DNA of 37,519 bases from Streptomyces triticirhizae (GCF_003696235.1 NZ_RFFJ01000040.1:1-37519), one strand, 5' to 3'; counted from the first letter of the stretch, positions 16,063 through 24,499 are shown. Notes: generated from the letters alone by a model not told the origin. Translations and numbers: made by a program.

Positions 16063-16092
16063 TTGACACCGTACATCAAGTCGATTTAGCTT
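16063..16092 (+). promoter_or_regulatory. Promoter of the ABC importer operon
   Basis: TTGACA (16063-16068), 18-nt spacer, TAGCTT (16087-16092), 49 nt before the ATG at 16142. The -35 box begins a TTGA...TCAA inverted pair (16063-16079), similar in outline to the site at 4824-4836. This suggests a repressor site covering the -35 region. Confidence 0.5.
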
Positions 16093-16141
16093 CCGGGGCA
16101 CACCGCTCCCCGCGGGTCGACTCCCGGGAAAGGATGGGCAG

Positions 16142-17539
16142 ATGGGCGCTGTGGCCCTACGACGCCCCCGCCGCTTCACACGGCGCGGGAGAACTCTGGG
16201 TGGTGCCTTCGCGCTGACCACCGTGTTGGCCGCCTGTGGCGGTGGCGGCCAGGGCAGTGACGACCCGAACCAGCTGGAGATGTGGACCTTCAAGCAGTCC
16301 CACGTCGCCGGCCTTGAGGTCGCGGCGGAGATGTTCGAGGAGGAGACCGGCATCTCGGTGCGCGTCCAGGCGTTCACCCCGGACGACGCCTACAACACCA
16401 AGGTCGCCGCGTCCGCCAGGACCAACGACCTGCCCGACGTGCTGGAGGTGCACGCCAACGGCAGCGACTTCAGCTTCGGCGGAGCCGGCCTGCTGGAGGA
16501 CCTCTCGGACGAGGTCACCGAGGAGTGGACCGCCCCGTTCCTGCCGACCGTGGCCCAGGAAGGCACGGTCACCCGGCAGTACTACGAGCAGTCGCTCGCC
16601 CCGGGGGCCGCCACGGTGGGCATCGAGGAGGGGCAGCGCTACAGCGTGCCGTTCACCGTCGGCACCTTCGGGATCGTCTACGCCAACAAGGAGCGCCTCG
16701 CCCAGGCCGGGTACACCGAACCTCCCACCACCTGGGAGGAGTTCATCGAGATGCTTGACGCGGTGGGACGGGAGTTCCCGGAGAACGGCGGCGTCACCAT
16801 CGGGATGAAGGTGCCATCGACCGGACTGGAGTGGATGCTCCAGCCCATGGCGTACGGGCAGTTGGGGCCGGACGCCTATCCGGAGCTGTTCTCCGAGGAC
16901 GAGTCGGCCAACTGGGCCTCCCCGGCCGGGGTGACCGCGCTGGAGACCTTCGGGCAGATCACGCCGTACTGGACCCCGGGCACCGGGATCATGGCCATCG
17001 ACGAGGCGGACCTCTCCTTCGCCAACGGGGAGTCCTCGTTCGTGGTGGGCGGCACCTTCACCCTGGCCTTCCTCGCCGAGAACGGCTTCGACCCCGACAA
17101 CATCCTCACCTTCCCCATACCGCCCCCGGAGCACGGGGCGATGGAACAGACGGACCTCAAGCCCTTCGCCCTGACCGGGCTCTCCGTGGTCAGGGAGGGC
17201 GGCAACCAGGAGGCGGCGCTGGAGTGGGTGCGCTTCCTGGCGCGGGACGACGTGGCGCGCGGCTTCGCCCAGCGGGCGCTGGACCTGCCGCCCAACGACC
17301 TGGGCGAGAACCCGGAGGAGGCCGTGGGGCCGCTGCTGGGCTCGATGGCCGCCTCGCTGGGCGAGAGCGAGGACGCCTACCACGCCGGGGACACCAGCTA
17401 CAAGCCGAACGGCTACGACGGGGCCGATGTCGGTGCCGTGCTCGCCGAGTTCACGCCGCTGGAGCGCGCGGACGCCGAGGACACCGGCCGTGCCCTGGCT
17501 CGGCTCATCAACTCCTACTGGGCGGAGTCACGGCGATGA
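16142..17539 (+). CDS. Sugar ABC transporter substrate-binding lipoprotein
   Basis: A 465-residue extracellular solute-binding protein (family 1). The N-terminus is strongly basic, then ALTTVLAAC, a clear lipobox with Cys as the lipidated residue. The mature part opens with QLEMWTFKQSHVAGLEVAAE. It goes on with VPFTVGTFGIVYANKERLAQAG, PPTTWEEFIEMLD and FVVGGTFTLAFLAENG, all usual family-1 elements. An aaagga site precedes ATG 16142. It captures an oligosaccharide and hands it to the two permeases downstream; its stop overlaps the first permease ATG by 4 bp. The mannoside setting suggests mannose or mannose-containing oligosaccharides, which is inference. Confidence 0.93.
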   Translation: MGAVALRRPRRFTRRGRTLGGAFALTTVLAACGGGGQGSDDPNQLEMWTFKQSHVAGLEVAAEMFEEETGISVRVQAFTPDDAYNTKVAASARTNDLPDVLEVHANGSDFSFGGAGLLEDLSDEVTEEWTAPFLPTVAQEGTVTRQYYEQSLAPGAATVGIEEGQRYSVPFTVGTFGIVYANKERLAQAGYTEPPTTWEEFIEMLDAVGREFPENGGVTIGMKVPSTGLEWMLQPMAYGQLGPDAYPELFSEDESANWASPAGVTALETFGQITPYWTPGTGIMAIDEADLSFANGESSFVVGGTFTLAFLAENGFDPDNILTFPIPPPEHGAMEQTDLKPFALTGLSVVREGGNQEAALEWVRFLARDDVARGFAQRALDLPPNDLGENPEEAVGPLLGSMAASLGESEDAYHAGDTSYKPNGYDGADVGAVLAEFTPLERADAEDTGRALARLINSYWAESRR

Positions 17540-18561
17540 GCGGCGAGACTATCGCGTCGGACGCGAGACGACCGAGCGAACCTGGGCCCTCCGCCGGCGG
17601 CGGGCCACGCGGAACGCGGCGGCGCCCGGCCGCGCCGGAGCGGGCCGAACGCGCCTCCCGGCGGGCACGGCTGCGGGAGGCGGCCTGGGGCTACGCCTTC
17701 GTGGGGCCGGCGCTGGTGCTCTTCGGCGTCATGGGTGTCTACACCATCGTCTACGGCTTCCTGTTGAGCTTCGCCGAGTGGAACGGATTCTGGCCGCAGT
17801 GGAACTGGGTCGGCCTGGACAACTACGCCGACCTGCTCTGGCGCAGCCCGGTGCACGCGCCGGCCGTCCGGGAGGCGGGCGTCAACACCCTGTGGGTGAT
17901 GATCGCCGTGCCACTGCTGACGGTGGCCATCAGTTTCCCGCTGGCCGTGATCCTCAACTCCGCCCGGCGCATGAGCGGGCTGCTGCGCTCGGTCTACTTC
18001 CTCCCGTATGTCACGACCGGCATCGCCGTCTACTTCGCCTGGCAGTACATCCTGGAGCCCAACGGCGCCATCAATCTGCTGCTGCGCAGCGTGGGCCTCG
18101 GTTCCCTGGAGCAGCCCCAGGGCTTCCTGGGTAACCCCGACACCGCGCTGCCGACCATGATCGTGGTGATGGTCTGGTCGTCCGTGCCGGTGGCGATGCT
18201 GCTCTATCTCACCGGGCTCCAAGCCCTGGACAACTCCCTCCTGGAGGCCGCCCAACTGGACGGCGCAGGCTGGTGGCGCACCCAACTGAGCGTGGTCTGG
18301 CCGCTGTTGCGGCCGATCACGGCGGTGATCGTGCTGTTGAACCTGCGGGACTCCCTCCAAGGCTTCCAGGTCTTCCTGATCATGACCAACGGCGGTCCCG
18401 GCAACAGCACCAACGTGCTGGGGCTGGAGACCTATCGACTCGCCTTCCTCTCGGAACTGGCTCCCACCCTCGGGCTCGCCAGCGCCCTGGGCTGGCTGCT
18501 GTTCCTGGCGGCCCTGGTCGTCGCCATCGTCAACCAACGCGCGCTGCGCAGAGTCGGTTGA
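17536..18561 (+). CDS. Sugar ABC transporter permease 1 (MalF type)
   Basis: A 341-residue inner-membrane protein starting at ATG 17536 inside the ATGA overlap with the binding protein. A long basic cytoplasmic tail (about 45 residues) precedes the first of six membrane segments (GYAFVGPALVLFGVMGVYTI). The EAA loop that docks the ATPase is EAAQLDGAGWWRTQLSVVWP. The family's NGGPGNSTNVLG loop is also present. It forms the channel with the second permease. Confidence 0.93.
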   Translation: MSGETIASDARRPSEPGPSAGGGPRGTRRRPAAPERAERASRRARLREAAWGYAFVGPALVLFGVMGVYTIVYGFLLSFAEWNGFWPQWNWVGLDNYADLLWRSPVHAPAVREAGVNTLWVMIAVPLLTVAISFPLAVILNSARRMSGLLRSVYFLPYVTTGIAVYFAWQYILEPNGAINLLLRSVGLGSLEQPQGFLGNPDTALPTMIVVMVWSSVPVAMLLYLTGLQALDNSLLEAAQLDGAGWWRTQLSVVWPLLRPITAVIVLLNLRDSLQGFQVFLIMTNGGPGNSTNVLGLETYRLAFLSELAPTLGLASALGWLLFLAALVVAIVNQRALRRVG

Positions 18562-18604
18562 TCCCCGTGCGGGCGGCCGGGAGTTTCCAGGCAAGGAGAT
18601 TGCG

Positions 18605-19522
18605 ATGAGCGACACCGTGCGGACCGTACCCCTGCGGGGGCGGGCGGGCGCGAGCAGCGGCGCTACGCCCCGGGGGCGGCGACCGGGCGGCCGGCCGGCC
18701 ACCGGGACCGTGGTGGCCAGGACGGTGATCGGCCTGCTTCTGGCCGCCTACGCGGCGATCAGTCTCTACCCCTTTCTGTGGATGGTCTCGGCGGCCTTCA
18801 AGGACAACCAGGAAGTGGTCTCGGGCGGTCATCTGCTCCCCAGGTCGCCCACGCTCCAGACGCTGGCGGACACCTGGAACAAGCTCAACTTCTTCGACTA
18901 CTTCCTCAACAGCCTCAAGGTCACGGTCCTGACCACGGTGTTGGTGGTGGTCATCTACGCGGCTGCCTCCTACGCCTTCGCCGTGCTGCGCTTTCCCGGC
19001 CGAACCGCGCTCTACCGGCTGTTCCTGGTGCTGTTGTTCGTGCCGGGCGTGGTGACCCTGCTGCCGATCGTGCTGCTGGAGCACGAGCTGGACATCCTGG
19101 GCACGCACTGGGGTCTGGTGCTGCCCTTCGTCAACGGCAGCGCGCCCCTGGCGGTGCTCCTGCTGACCAACTCGTTCTCCTCGATCCCCGGGGAGCTGCG
19201 CGAGTCGGCCCGGGTGGACGGCGCGGGCGAGCCGCGCATCTTCGCCACCATCTATCTGCCGCTGGCCCGGCCGGCGTTGATCACCATCGCGCTGCTCACG
19301 GCCATTCCGACCTGGAACGAGTACCAGCTGACCCGGGTCTCCCTCAACGACCCGGACACCTACACGCTGCCCATCGCCCTCCAGGCGATGCGGTCCGAGA
19401 ACGTGGTCCAGTACAACTCGCTGATGGCCGCCGCGCTGATCATGGTCGTGCCCGTGGTGATCCTCTTCTTCAGCGCCCAGCGGTACTTCGTCAACGGGCT
19501 GATGGGGGCGGTGAAGGGCTGA
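18605..19522 (+). CDS. Sugar ABC transporter permease 2 (MalG type)
   Basis: A 305-residue partner permease from ATG 18605 with aaggaga 5 nt upstream. The first membrane segment is TVIGLLLAAYAAISLYPFLW, followed by the typical MVSAAFKDNQEV. The EAA loop is a variant, ESARVDGAGEPRIFATIYLP, and the C-terminus (RYFVNGLMGAVKG) is the standard MalG-type end. No ATPase gene follows. In Streptomyces many such importers share the ATPase MsiK, so the missing subunit is expected to be encoded elsewhere. Confidence 0.93.
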   Translation: MSDTVRTVPLRGRAGASSGATPRGRRPGGRPATGTVVARTVIGLLLAAYAAISLYPFLWMVSAAFKDNQEVVSGGHLLPRSPTLQTLADTWNKLNFFDYFLNSLKVTVLTTVLVVVIYAAASYAFAVLRFPGRTALYRLFLVLLFVPGVVTLLPIVLLEHELDILGTHWGLVLPFVNGSAPLAVLLLTNSFSSIPGELRESARVDGAGEPRIFATIYLPLARPALITIALLTAIPTWNEYQLTRVSLNDPDTYTLPIALQAMRSENVVQYNSLMAAALIMVVPVVILFFSAQRYFVNGLMGAVKG

Positions 19523-19672
19523 CGCACTCCCCTCCCACGCCACGCCGGCGCCGCCCGAACTCCCCCACGCATGGGCCCTCGGACCGTGCGAACCCCCTTC
19601 GGAAGGAACCCTGTTGAGGTGTGACGGCCGTTCTCGGCACCACCGGGTGGAGCCCGACGAAAGGAAACCGGT

Positions 19673-20596
19673 ATGAGCACGGGCACGGCAGGCGGTGGCG
19701 CGCGGGGGGCGCCGCTCGGCCCCGGTGACACGGTGCTGGTCACCGGTGCCGCCGGCGGGATCGGCCGCCGGGTGGTCGGCGCCTGCGCCCACGCCGGACT
19801 GCGGGTGGTGGCCGTCGACCGGTTGCCGTTCGAGGACGACCGGATCGCGCGCTGCCTGGTGGGCGACATCAGGGACCGGGAGTTCGTCGCCTCCTGCCTC
19901 GCCGGGGAGGAGGGCGGCGTCGCCGGCGTGGCCCATCTCGCGGCCATCCCCGCGCCCGGGCGGCACCCCGAGGAGGAGATCCTCGACACCAACGTCCTGG
20001 GCAGTTATGTCGTCTGCCAGGAGATGGGACGGTCGGGAGCCCGACGGCTGGTGCTGGCCTCCAGCGTCTCGGCGTTCGGCCTGGCGTGGGCCGACCGCGA
20101 CCTCTCGCCCCACTACGCGCCGGTGGACGAGGAGCATCCGACGCTCGCCGTCGACTCCTACGGGCTCTCCAAGGTCCTCGCCGAGGAGGTGGCCGCCTTC
20201 ACCACCCGCCGCTGGGGGCTGCCAACGGTCGCCCTGCGCTTCCCCTTCGTGGGCTCCGGCGAGCGGCTCACCCGACAACTCGCCCAGGTCCACGAGGACC
20301 CCGGTGGCCACCGCCGCGACCTGTGGGGCTGGCTGGACACCGGGGACGCGGCGGACGCCGTCCTCGCGGCGCTGACCGCGCCCCTGACCGGACACCATGT
20401 GATCACCGTGAGCGCGCCCGACACCTCGGCCCTCCAGCCCACCGGGGAACTGCTGCGCGCCCACCACCCGGACACCCCCGTCACCGGCGAACTCGGCGGC
20501 CACAGCGCCGTGTTCGACACCTCCAGGGCCCGAGAGCTTCTCGGGTTCGTGCCGCGCCACCGCTGGCGCGGCGAGCCACCGCCCCAGGGTGGCTGA
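19673..20596 (+). CDS. NAD-dependent epimerase/dehydratase-type sugar oxidoreductase
   Basis: A 307-residue extended SDR. It shows the cofactor loop VTGAAGGIGRRVVG, Asp in VVAVDRLPF (NAD preference) and GDIRDREFV. The catalytic Ser is in LASSVSAFG and the Tyr-x3-Lys is in DSYGLSKVLAEE, followed by ALRFPFVG. The overall pattern is close to uronate dehydrogenase and sugar epimerases. A sugar or uronate dehydrogenase that makes the acid for the ManD-type enzyme would fit, but an epimerase is equally possible. ATG 19673 follows gaaaggaaa. It probably belongs to the ABC transcript (150-bp gap without terminator). Confidence 0.8.
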   Translation: MSTGTAGGGARGAPLGPGDTVLVTGAAGGIGRRVVGACAHAGLRVVAVDRLPFEDDRIARCLVGDIRDREFVASCLAGEEGGVAGVAHLAAIPAPGRHPEEEILDTNVLGSYVVCQEMGRSGARRLVLASSVSAFGLAWADRDLSPHYAPVDEEHPTLAVDSYGLSKVLAEEVAAFTTRRWGLPTVALRFPFVGSGERLTRQLAQVHEDPGGHRRDLWGWLDTGDAADAVLAALTAPLTGHHVITVSAPDTSALQPTGELLRAHHPDTPVTGELGGHSAVFDTSRARELLGFVPRHRWRGEPPPQGG

Positions 20597-20653
20597 ACAG
20601 CGAGGCCCGCCCCAGGGGCCATCCCCACACCGTCCCTCGAAAGGACCCCCACG

Positions 20654-21928
20654 ATGGCAGTCTCCCGCCGCACCTTCGTGACCACGGCGCTCGCGCTCCC
20701 CGCCGCAGGCGCCGTGTTCGGCGCCGCCTACGCCCAGGCCGACCCCACCGACACCCCGAAGCCCCGCACCAGCGGGCCGCGCGCCAGCGAACCCGGCGAC
20801 GTGGTCGGCAAGATCACCACCGGCTACCAGGGCTGGTTCGCCGCCGCCGGCGACGGGTCCCCCATCGACGCCTGGTGGCACTGGGCGCCGGACATGGGGC
20901 GCACCCCCTCCCCCAGCAACAACGGCATCATCAGCTGGCCCGACATGCGGGACTACGACCGCACCTACCAGACGGACTTCCCTGCCCTGGGCAACGGCCA
21001 GCCCGCCACGCTCTTCTCCTCCCACGACGACCAGACCGTGGACACCCACTTCCGCTGGATGGCGGAGAACGCCATCCACACCGCCGCTCTCCAACGCTTC
21101 AACCCCAACGGGCACGAGGGGCCGATCCGCGACGCGATGACCGAGAAGGTCAGGCTCGCCGCCGAGGCGCACGGGGTGAAGTTCTACGTGATGTACGACA
21201 TCACGGACTGGTTGGCCATGCGGGAGGAGATCAAGGTCGACTGGACGGAGAAGATGTCGGCCTACGCCGCGTCCAGCGCCTACGCCATCCAGAACGGCAA
21301 GCCGGTGGTGGGCATCTGGGGCCCCGGATTCGCCGACGAGAAGCGCCCGTTCACCCCGGAGGAGTGTCTGGACGTCATCCGCTGGTTCCAGGACCAGGGG
21401 TGCTACGTGATGGGCGGGGTGCCCACGCACTGGCGCACCGGGGACCGCGACTCCCGGCCCGGCTTCGAGGAGGTCTACCACGCGGTGGACATGCTGTCCC
21501 CGTGGATGGTCGGACGGCTGGGTACCGTCCAGGAGCTGGACGCCTTCTACGAGTCCAACCTCGTCCCCGACCAGGCCGAGTGTGACGCCTCGGGGATCGA
21601 CTACCAGCCGTGTGTGATGCCCGGCAACCTCCAGGAGGGGCACCGGGCGCACGGCGACTTCATGTGGCGGATGTTCTACAACACCATCCGCGCCGGCGCG
21701 CAGGGCCTCTACATCTCGATGTTCGACGAGTACAACGAGGGGAACCAGATAGCCAAGACCGCCGAGACGAGCGCCGACGTGCCGGCGGGCACGGACTTCC
21801 GCGCCCTGGACGAGGACGGCACCCCGTGCTCGGCCGACTACTACCTCCGGCTGACCGGAGACGGAGGACGAATGCTGGCCGGAGAGATCGAACTCACCGA
21901 GACCCGTCCCACGTCCCCCACGCTCTGA
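20654..21928 (+). CDS. Tat-exported GH99-like glycosidase
   Basis: A 424-residue protein with a twin-arginine signal (SRRTFVTTALALPAAGAVFG, Ala-rich cleavage near AYAQA). The mature domain starts with TGYQGWFAAAGDG, which is typical of the GH71/GH99-like group often annotated as xylosidase/arabinosidase. GH99 endo-alpha-mannosidases use two Glu residues in an ExxE motif. Here YISMFDEYNEGNQI supplies Glu359 and Glu362 with the same spacing and context. The barrel segment KFYVMYDITDW and PVVGIWGPGF also fit. It most likely cuts alpha-mannosides outside the cell, with the ABC importer and GH38 enzyme downstream. Ribosome site aaagga. Exact linkage is unknown. Confidence 0.75.
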   Translation: MAVSRRTFVTTALALPAAGAVFGAAYAQADPTDTPKPRTSGPRASEPGDVVGKITTGYQGWFAAAGDGSPIDAWWHWAPDMGRTPSPSNNGIISWPDMRDYDRTYQTDFPALGNGQPATLFSSHDDQTVDTHFRWMAENAIHTAALQRFNPNGHEGPIRDAMTEKVRLAAEAHGVKFYVMYDITDWLAMREEIKVDWTEKMSAYAASSAYAIQNGKPVVGIWGPGFADEKRPFTPEECLDVIRWFQDQGCYVMGGVPTHWRTGDRDSRPGFEEVYHAVDMLSPWMVGRLGTVQELDAFYESNLVPDQAECDASGIDYQPCVMPGNLQEGHRAHGDFMWRMFYNTIRAGAQGLYISMFDEYNEGNQIAKTAETSADVPAGTDFRALDEDGTPCSADYYLRLTGDGGRMLAGEIELTETRPTSPTL

Positions 21929-21949
21929 TCCGCCACCCGCTCCCGAGCC

Positions 21950-21987
21950 CCCGGGCGGCCCTTTACCTGCCGGAAGGGCCGCCCGGG
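21950..21987. terminator. Hairpin terminator of the importer operon
   Basis: A perfect 14-bp inverted repeat (21950-21963 and 21974-21987) with a 10-nt loop starts 22 bp after the GH99-like stop. The remaining 198 bp before the lipoprotein stop at 22186 contain no supportable gene. Confidence 0.75.
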
Positions 21988-22185
21988 CCCCGGCCGAACC
22001 GACGGCGGAGCCGGGCGAAGGCCAGATCAGCGGCGCGGCCAGCAGCAGGCCCAGCGCCACCAGCCACCCCGCCCACCGCACGTCCCTCCGGAGCCGCTCG
22101 ACGCCCTCCCGCCGCCCGGGCGACGGGGGCGTCTCCGCCAAGCCCGCGTGGGGCGCGGGACGTTGACGCGGGGACCGGTGACCGC

Positions 22186-22677
22186 TCAGCCCATGCCGTT
22201 GAAGGTGAAGCCGAGGATCTCCCCCGACTCCAGGTCCATCGACGCGTGCCAGAAGCAGGAGCCGCCGTCCATGACCTCCACCCAGCGGGACTCCCACTCC
22301 GGGAAGCCGTCCGGATCGCAGATGCCCTGCACGATCAACCGGCGTTCGGTGTCGGCGGCCAGCTCCGTGTACTGGCGGACATAGGTCCCGTCGAGCTGGA
22401 CCGTCTCCGGCTCGTCCGGCACTCCCGTGAACTCCTGCGTTGGCGGCAGGGCCTCCTCGAACCGCTCCACATCCGCCCGCTCCGGTACCCGGGGCTCCGC
22501 GTCCGCCTCCGTGCCGTCGCGCAGCGTGAACGAGTCCAGGCCCGCAGAGGCCAGCAGCGCGCCGCGCCAACCGTCGCCCTCGACGATGCCGCCCGAACTC
22601 TCCTCGCCCCCGCACGAGGTCAACACCATCGCGGCGGCCACGCCGGCGGGCAGGAGCACTGCTTCTCTGATCCTCAT
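22186..22677 (-). CDS. Small lipoprotein of unknown function
   Basis: A 163-residue protein: MRIREAVLLPAGVAAAMVL followed by TSC, a good lipobox (LTSC) with the lipidated Cys at about residue 22, then a short Gly/Glu/Ser tether. The exported domain (WRGALLASAGLDSFTLRDG, ETVQLDGTYVRQYTELAADTE, GSCFWHASMDLESGEILGF) carries two further cysteines that could form a disulfide. I do not recognise the family. It is small, monocistronic in appearance and unrelated to the sugar genes around it. Confidence 0.75.
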   Translation of the reverse strand: MRIREAVLLPAGVAAAMVLTSCGGEESSGGIVEGDGWRGALLASAGLDSFTLRDGTEADAEPRVPERADVERFEEALPPTQEFTGVPDEPETVQLDGTYVRQYTELAADTERRLIVQGICDPDGFPEWESRWVEVMDGGSCFWHASMDLESGEILGFTFNGMG

Positions 22678-22716
22678 GCCAGAGGGACGGGGCGATCCCC
22701 CTCCCGGTTCCCCCGG

Positions 22717-23679
22717 TCACGACGCCGGCGCCTGGGGTGCGGGCACGGCCCGCTCGGCGGCTCGGCTGACCTCCTCCCAGGCCGCCCAGGTGTCCATGCG
22801 CCGCCGGGAGATCTCGAAGGCCAGGTCGTAGACCATGCTGCCCAACAGCAGGTGTGACGGCGGGTCCTCGGCCTCCACCAGGGCGAGCAGGGCACGGGCC
22901 GCCAGATCGGGCGGGCTGTCCACCGAGCCCTCGGCGAACCGACGCTCCAACTCCGCGCGCAGCGGCGCGTACTGCGGCTGGGGATCGGTGGTGACCAGGC
23001 CGGTGGTGTAGAGATCGGTCCAGTAGCCGCCGGGCTCCACAATGGTGAGCTTGACCCCGAACTCGGCGACCTCCGCCGCCAGGGCCTCGCTCATCCCCTC
23101 GAGGGCCGACTTGCTCGCGCTGTAGATGCCGGTGAGGGGATGGCCGGCCAGAGCGCCGACGCTGGAGATCTGGACGATGTGGCCCGAGCCCTGCTCGCGC
23201 AGGGTGGGCAGCACGGCCTGGCTCACCCACAGCGCCCCGAAGAAGTTGACCTCGAACTGGGCGCGGGCCTGTTCCTCGGTGAACTCCTCGACCATGCCCA
23301 TGGTGAGGAAGCCGGCGTTGTTCACCACGACGTCGAGCCGCCCGAAGCGAGCGACCGCCTCGGCGACCGCGGCGAAGACGGCGGTGCGGTCGGTGACGTC
23401 GAGTGAGAACGACAGCAGCCGATCCCGGTGGGCGGCGGCCAGGTCGTCCATCGAGCCCACCGTGCGGGAGATGGCGACCACCCGGTCGCCGGAGGCGAGC
23501 GCCGCCTCGGCGAAGGCACGGCCGAGCCCTCGGCTGGCCCCCGTGATCAGCCAGACCCTCCCCTCGCGTTGGGCCCTGACACGGGCGGCGACGGTGAGAT
23601 GGGAGGGCGTGGCCGCACCGGTGGGCGCGGCGTCGTCCGAAGCGGCCGACGGGAAGGACGCGGCGGATGCGGTGGTCAT
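22717..23679 (-). CDS. Short-chain dehydrogenase/reductase
   Basis: A 320-residue classical SDR from ATG 23679 (aaggga 5 nt upstream). The N-terminal 40 residues are an Ala/Ser-rich extension. The core has ITGASRGLGRAFAEA, LDVTDRT, VVNNAGFLTMG, catalytic Ser in VQISSVGALAG, and Tyr-x3-Lys in GIYSASKSALEGM. VEPGGYWTDLY follows, a motif common in SDRs annotated as oxidoreductases next to TetR regulators. It is controlled by the divergent TetR gene through two palindromic sites. Substrate is unknown. Confidence 0.9.
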   Translation of the reverse strand: MTTASAASFPSAASDDAAPTGAATPSHLTVAARVRAQREGRVWLITGASRGLGRAFAEAALASGDRVVAISRTVGSMDDLAAAHRDRLLSFSLDVTDRTAVFAAVAEAVARFGRLDVVVNNAGFLTMGMVEEFTEEQARAQFEVNFFGALWVSQAVLPTLREQGSGHIVQISSVGALAGHPLTGIYSASKSALEGMSEALAAEVAEFGVKLTIVEPGGYWTDLYTTGLVTTDPQPQYAPLRAELERRFAEGSVDSPPDLAARALLALVEAEDPPSHLLLGSMVYDLAFEISRRRMDTWAAWEEVSRAAERAVPAPQAPAS

Positions 23680-23705
23680 GGGGGTCCCTTCGACGGAGGT
23701 CGAGA

Positions 23706-23722
23706 CGAGACGGTGCGTCTCG
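23706..23722. promoter_or_regulatory. TetR operator, copy 1
   Basis: CGAGACGGTGCGTCTCG is a perfect 7-bp inverted repeat with a 3-nt centre. It lies between the -10 box of the SDR promoter and its start codon. A nearly identical copy is at 23761-23777. Confidence 0.75.
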
Positions 23723-23734
23723 ACTCGTGACGAG

Positions 23735-23763
23735 ACCCTACACACACCCCACACGAAAAACAA
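23735..23763 (-). promoter_or_regulatory. Promoter of the SDR gene
   Basis: On the minus strand, TTGTTT (23758-23763), 17 nt, TAGGGT (23735-23740). The -35 box overlaps operator copy 2 and operator copy 1 lies just downstream, so a bound TetR dimer would block the promoter on both sides. Confidence 0.55.
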
Positions 23764-23777
23764 GACGGTGCGTCTCG
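23761..23777. promoter_or_regulatory. TetR operator, copy 2
   Basis: CAAGACGGTGCGTCTCG matches copy 1 at 16 of 17 positions and is 55 bp away centre to centre. It lies 26 bp before the TetR start, so it also fits autoregulation. Confidence 0.75.
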
Positions 23778-23802
23778 TCTCGTCATGAGGTACGCTGCGC
23801 GC

Positions 23803-24477
23803 ATGACGCCATCACGCAGAGCACCCGACAACGCACGACGCAACGAGTCCACCCGCCAGGCGATCCTCAACGCCGCGCTGGAGCTGGTGAGCGAGGTCGG
23901 CTACGCCAAGCTGAGCGTCGAGGGAATAGCGGCCAGAGCCGGCGCCGGCAAGCAGACGATCTATCGCTGGTGGCCCTCGAAGGGAGCGGTGCTGTTCGAC
24001 GCCCTGCTCGCGCTCTCCGGCGGTCAGGAGGGCGAGACCGGCGAGCTTCCCGACACGGGAGATCTGGAGGCGGATCTGCGGGCCGTACTCCGCGCCACGG
24101 CCGACGAGTTGAACGATCCACGCTACAGCGAGCCGATGCGCGCCCTGACGGTCGAGGTCCTGGTCGACCCGGATCTCGCCGCCGACTACCAACAGCGCCT
24201 TGAGGAGCCGGTCCGCGAGATGAAGCGCCGCCGGCTCCGCAGCGCCCAGGAGGCCGGTCAGCTCTCCCCCGGACTGGACCTCGACGTGGCCGTCGAGATG
24301 ATCTGGGGGCCGGTGCGCAGCCGCTGGCTCCATCGGGACGGACCGCTCACCGAGGAGTATGTGGACGTGGTGGTGCGCACGGCCCTTCAGGGCCTCCGCG
24401 CCCCCGACACCCCCGAGGAGGCCCTGGGCGACCAGGCCGCCGGGCGCGTCGACTCACGGGGAGGTGACGGGGGATGA
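23803..24477 (+). CDS. TetR-family transcriptional repressor
   Basis: A 224-residue regulator from ATG 23803. The N-terminal HTH is typical: TRQAILNAALELVSEVGY, LSVEGIAARAGAGKQTIYRW, WPSKGAVLFDALL. The C-terminal ligand domain has the TetR_C_16-like pattern (RAVLRATADELNDPRY, ADYQQRLEEPVREMKRR). A start at 23785 would place the N-terminus closer to operator 2 and has no ribosome site, so 23803 is preferred. It is divergent from and probably represses the SDR. It converges with the KDG kinase with only 22 bp between the stops. Confidence 0.92.
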   Translation: MTPSRRAPDNARRNESTRQAILNAALELVSEVGYAKLSVEGIAARAGAGKQTIYRWWPSKGAVLFDALLALSGGQEGETGELPDTGDLEADLRAVLRATADELNDPRYSEPMRALTVEVLVDPDLAADYQQRLEEPVREMKRRRLRSAQEAGQLSPGLDLDVAVEMIWGPVRSRWLHRDGPLTEEYVDVVVRTALQGLRAPDTPEEALGDQAAGRVDSRGGDGG

Positions 24478-24499
24478 GGGTCGGGAGGCCGACGGGCGG

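Noticed and set aside
22010..22095. Minus-strand hydrophobic stretch RWAGWLVALGLLLAAPLIW, looking like a membrane segment
   Set aside because: Its frame has no stop before or after the terminator hairpin, no ribosome site and no conserved partner domain. It may be a remnant, but a gene cannot be supported.
18530..23230. A very long open frame on the minus strand across the permease, epimerase and GH99-like genes
   Set aside because: It is opposite or out of frame to well-supported genes, is Arg/Gly/Pro/His-rich without motifs, and is the usual shadow produced by high third-position GC.
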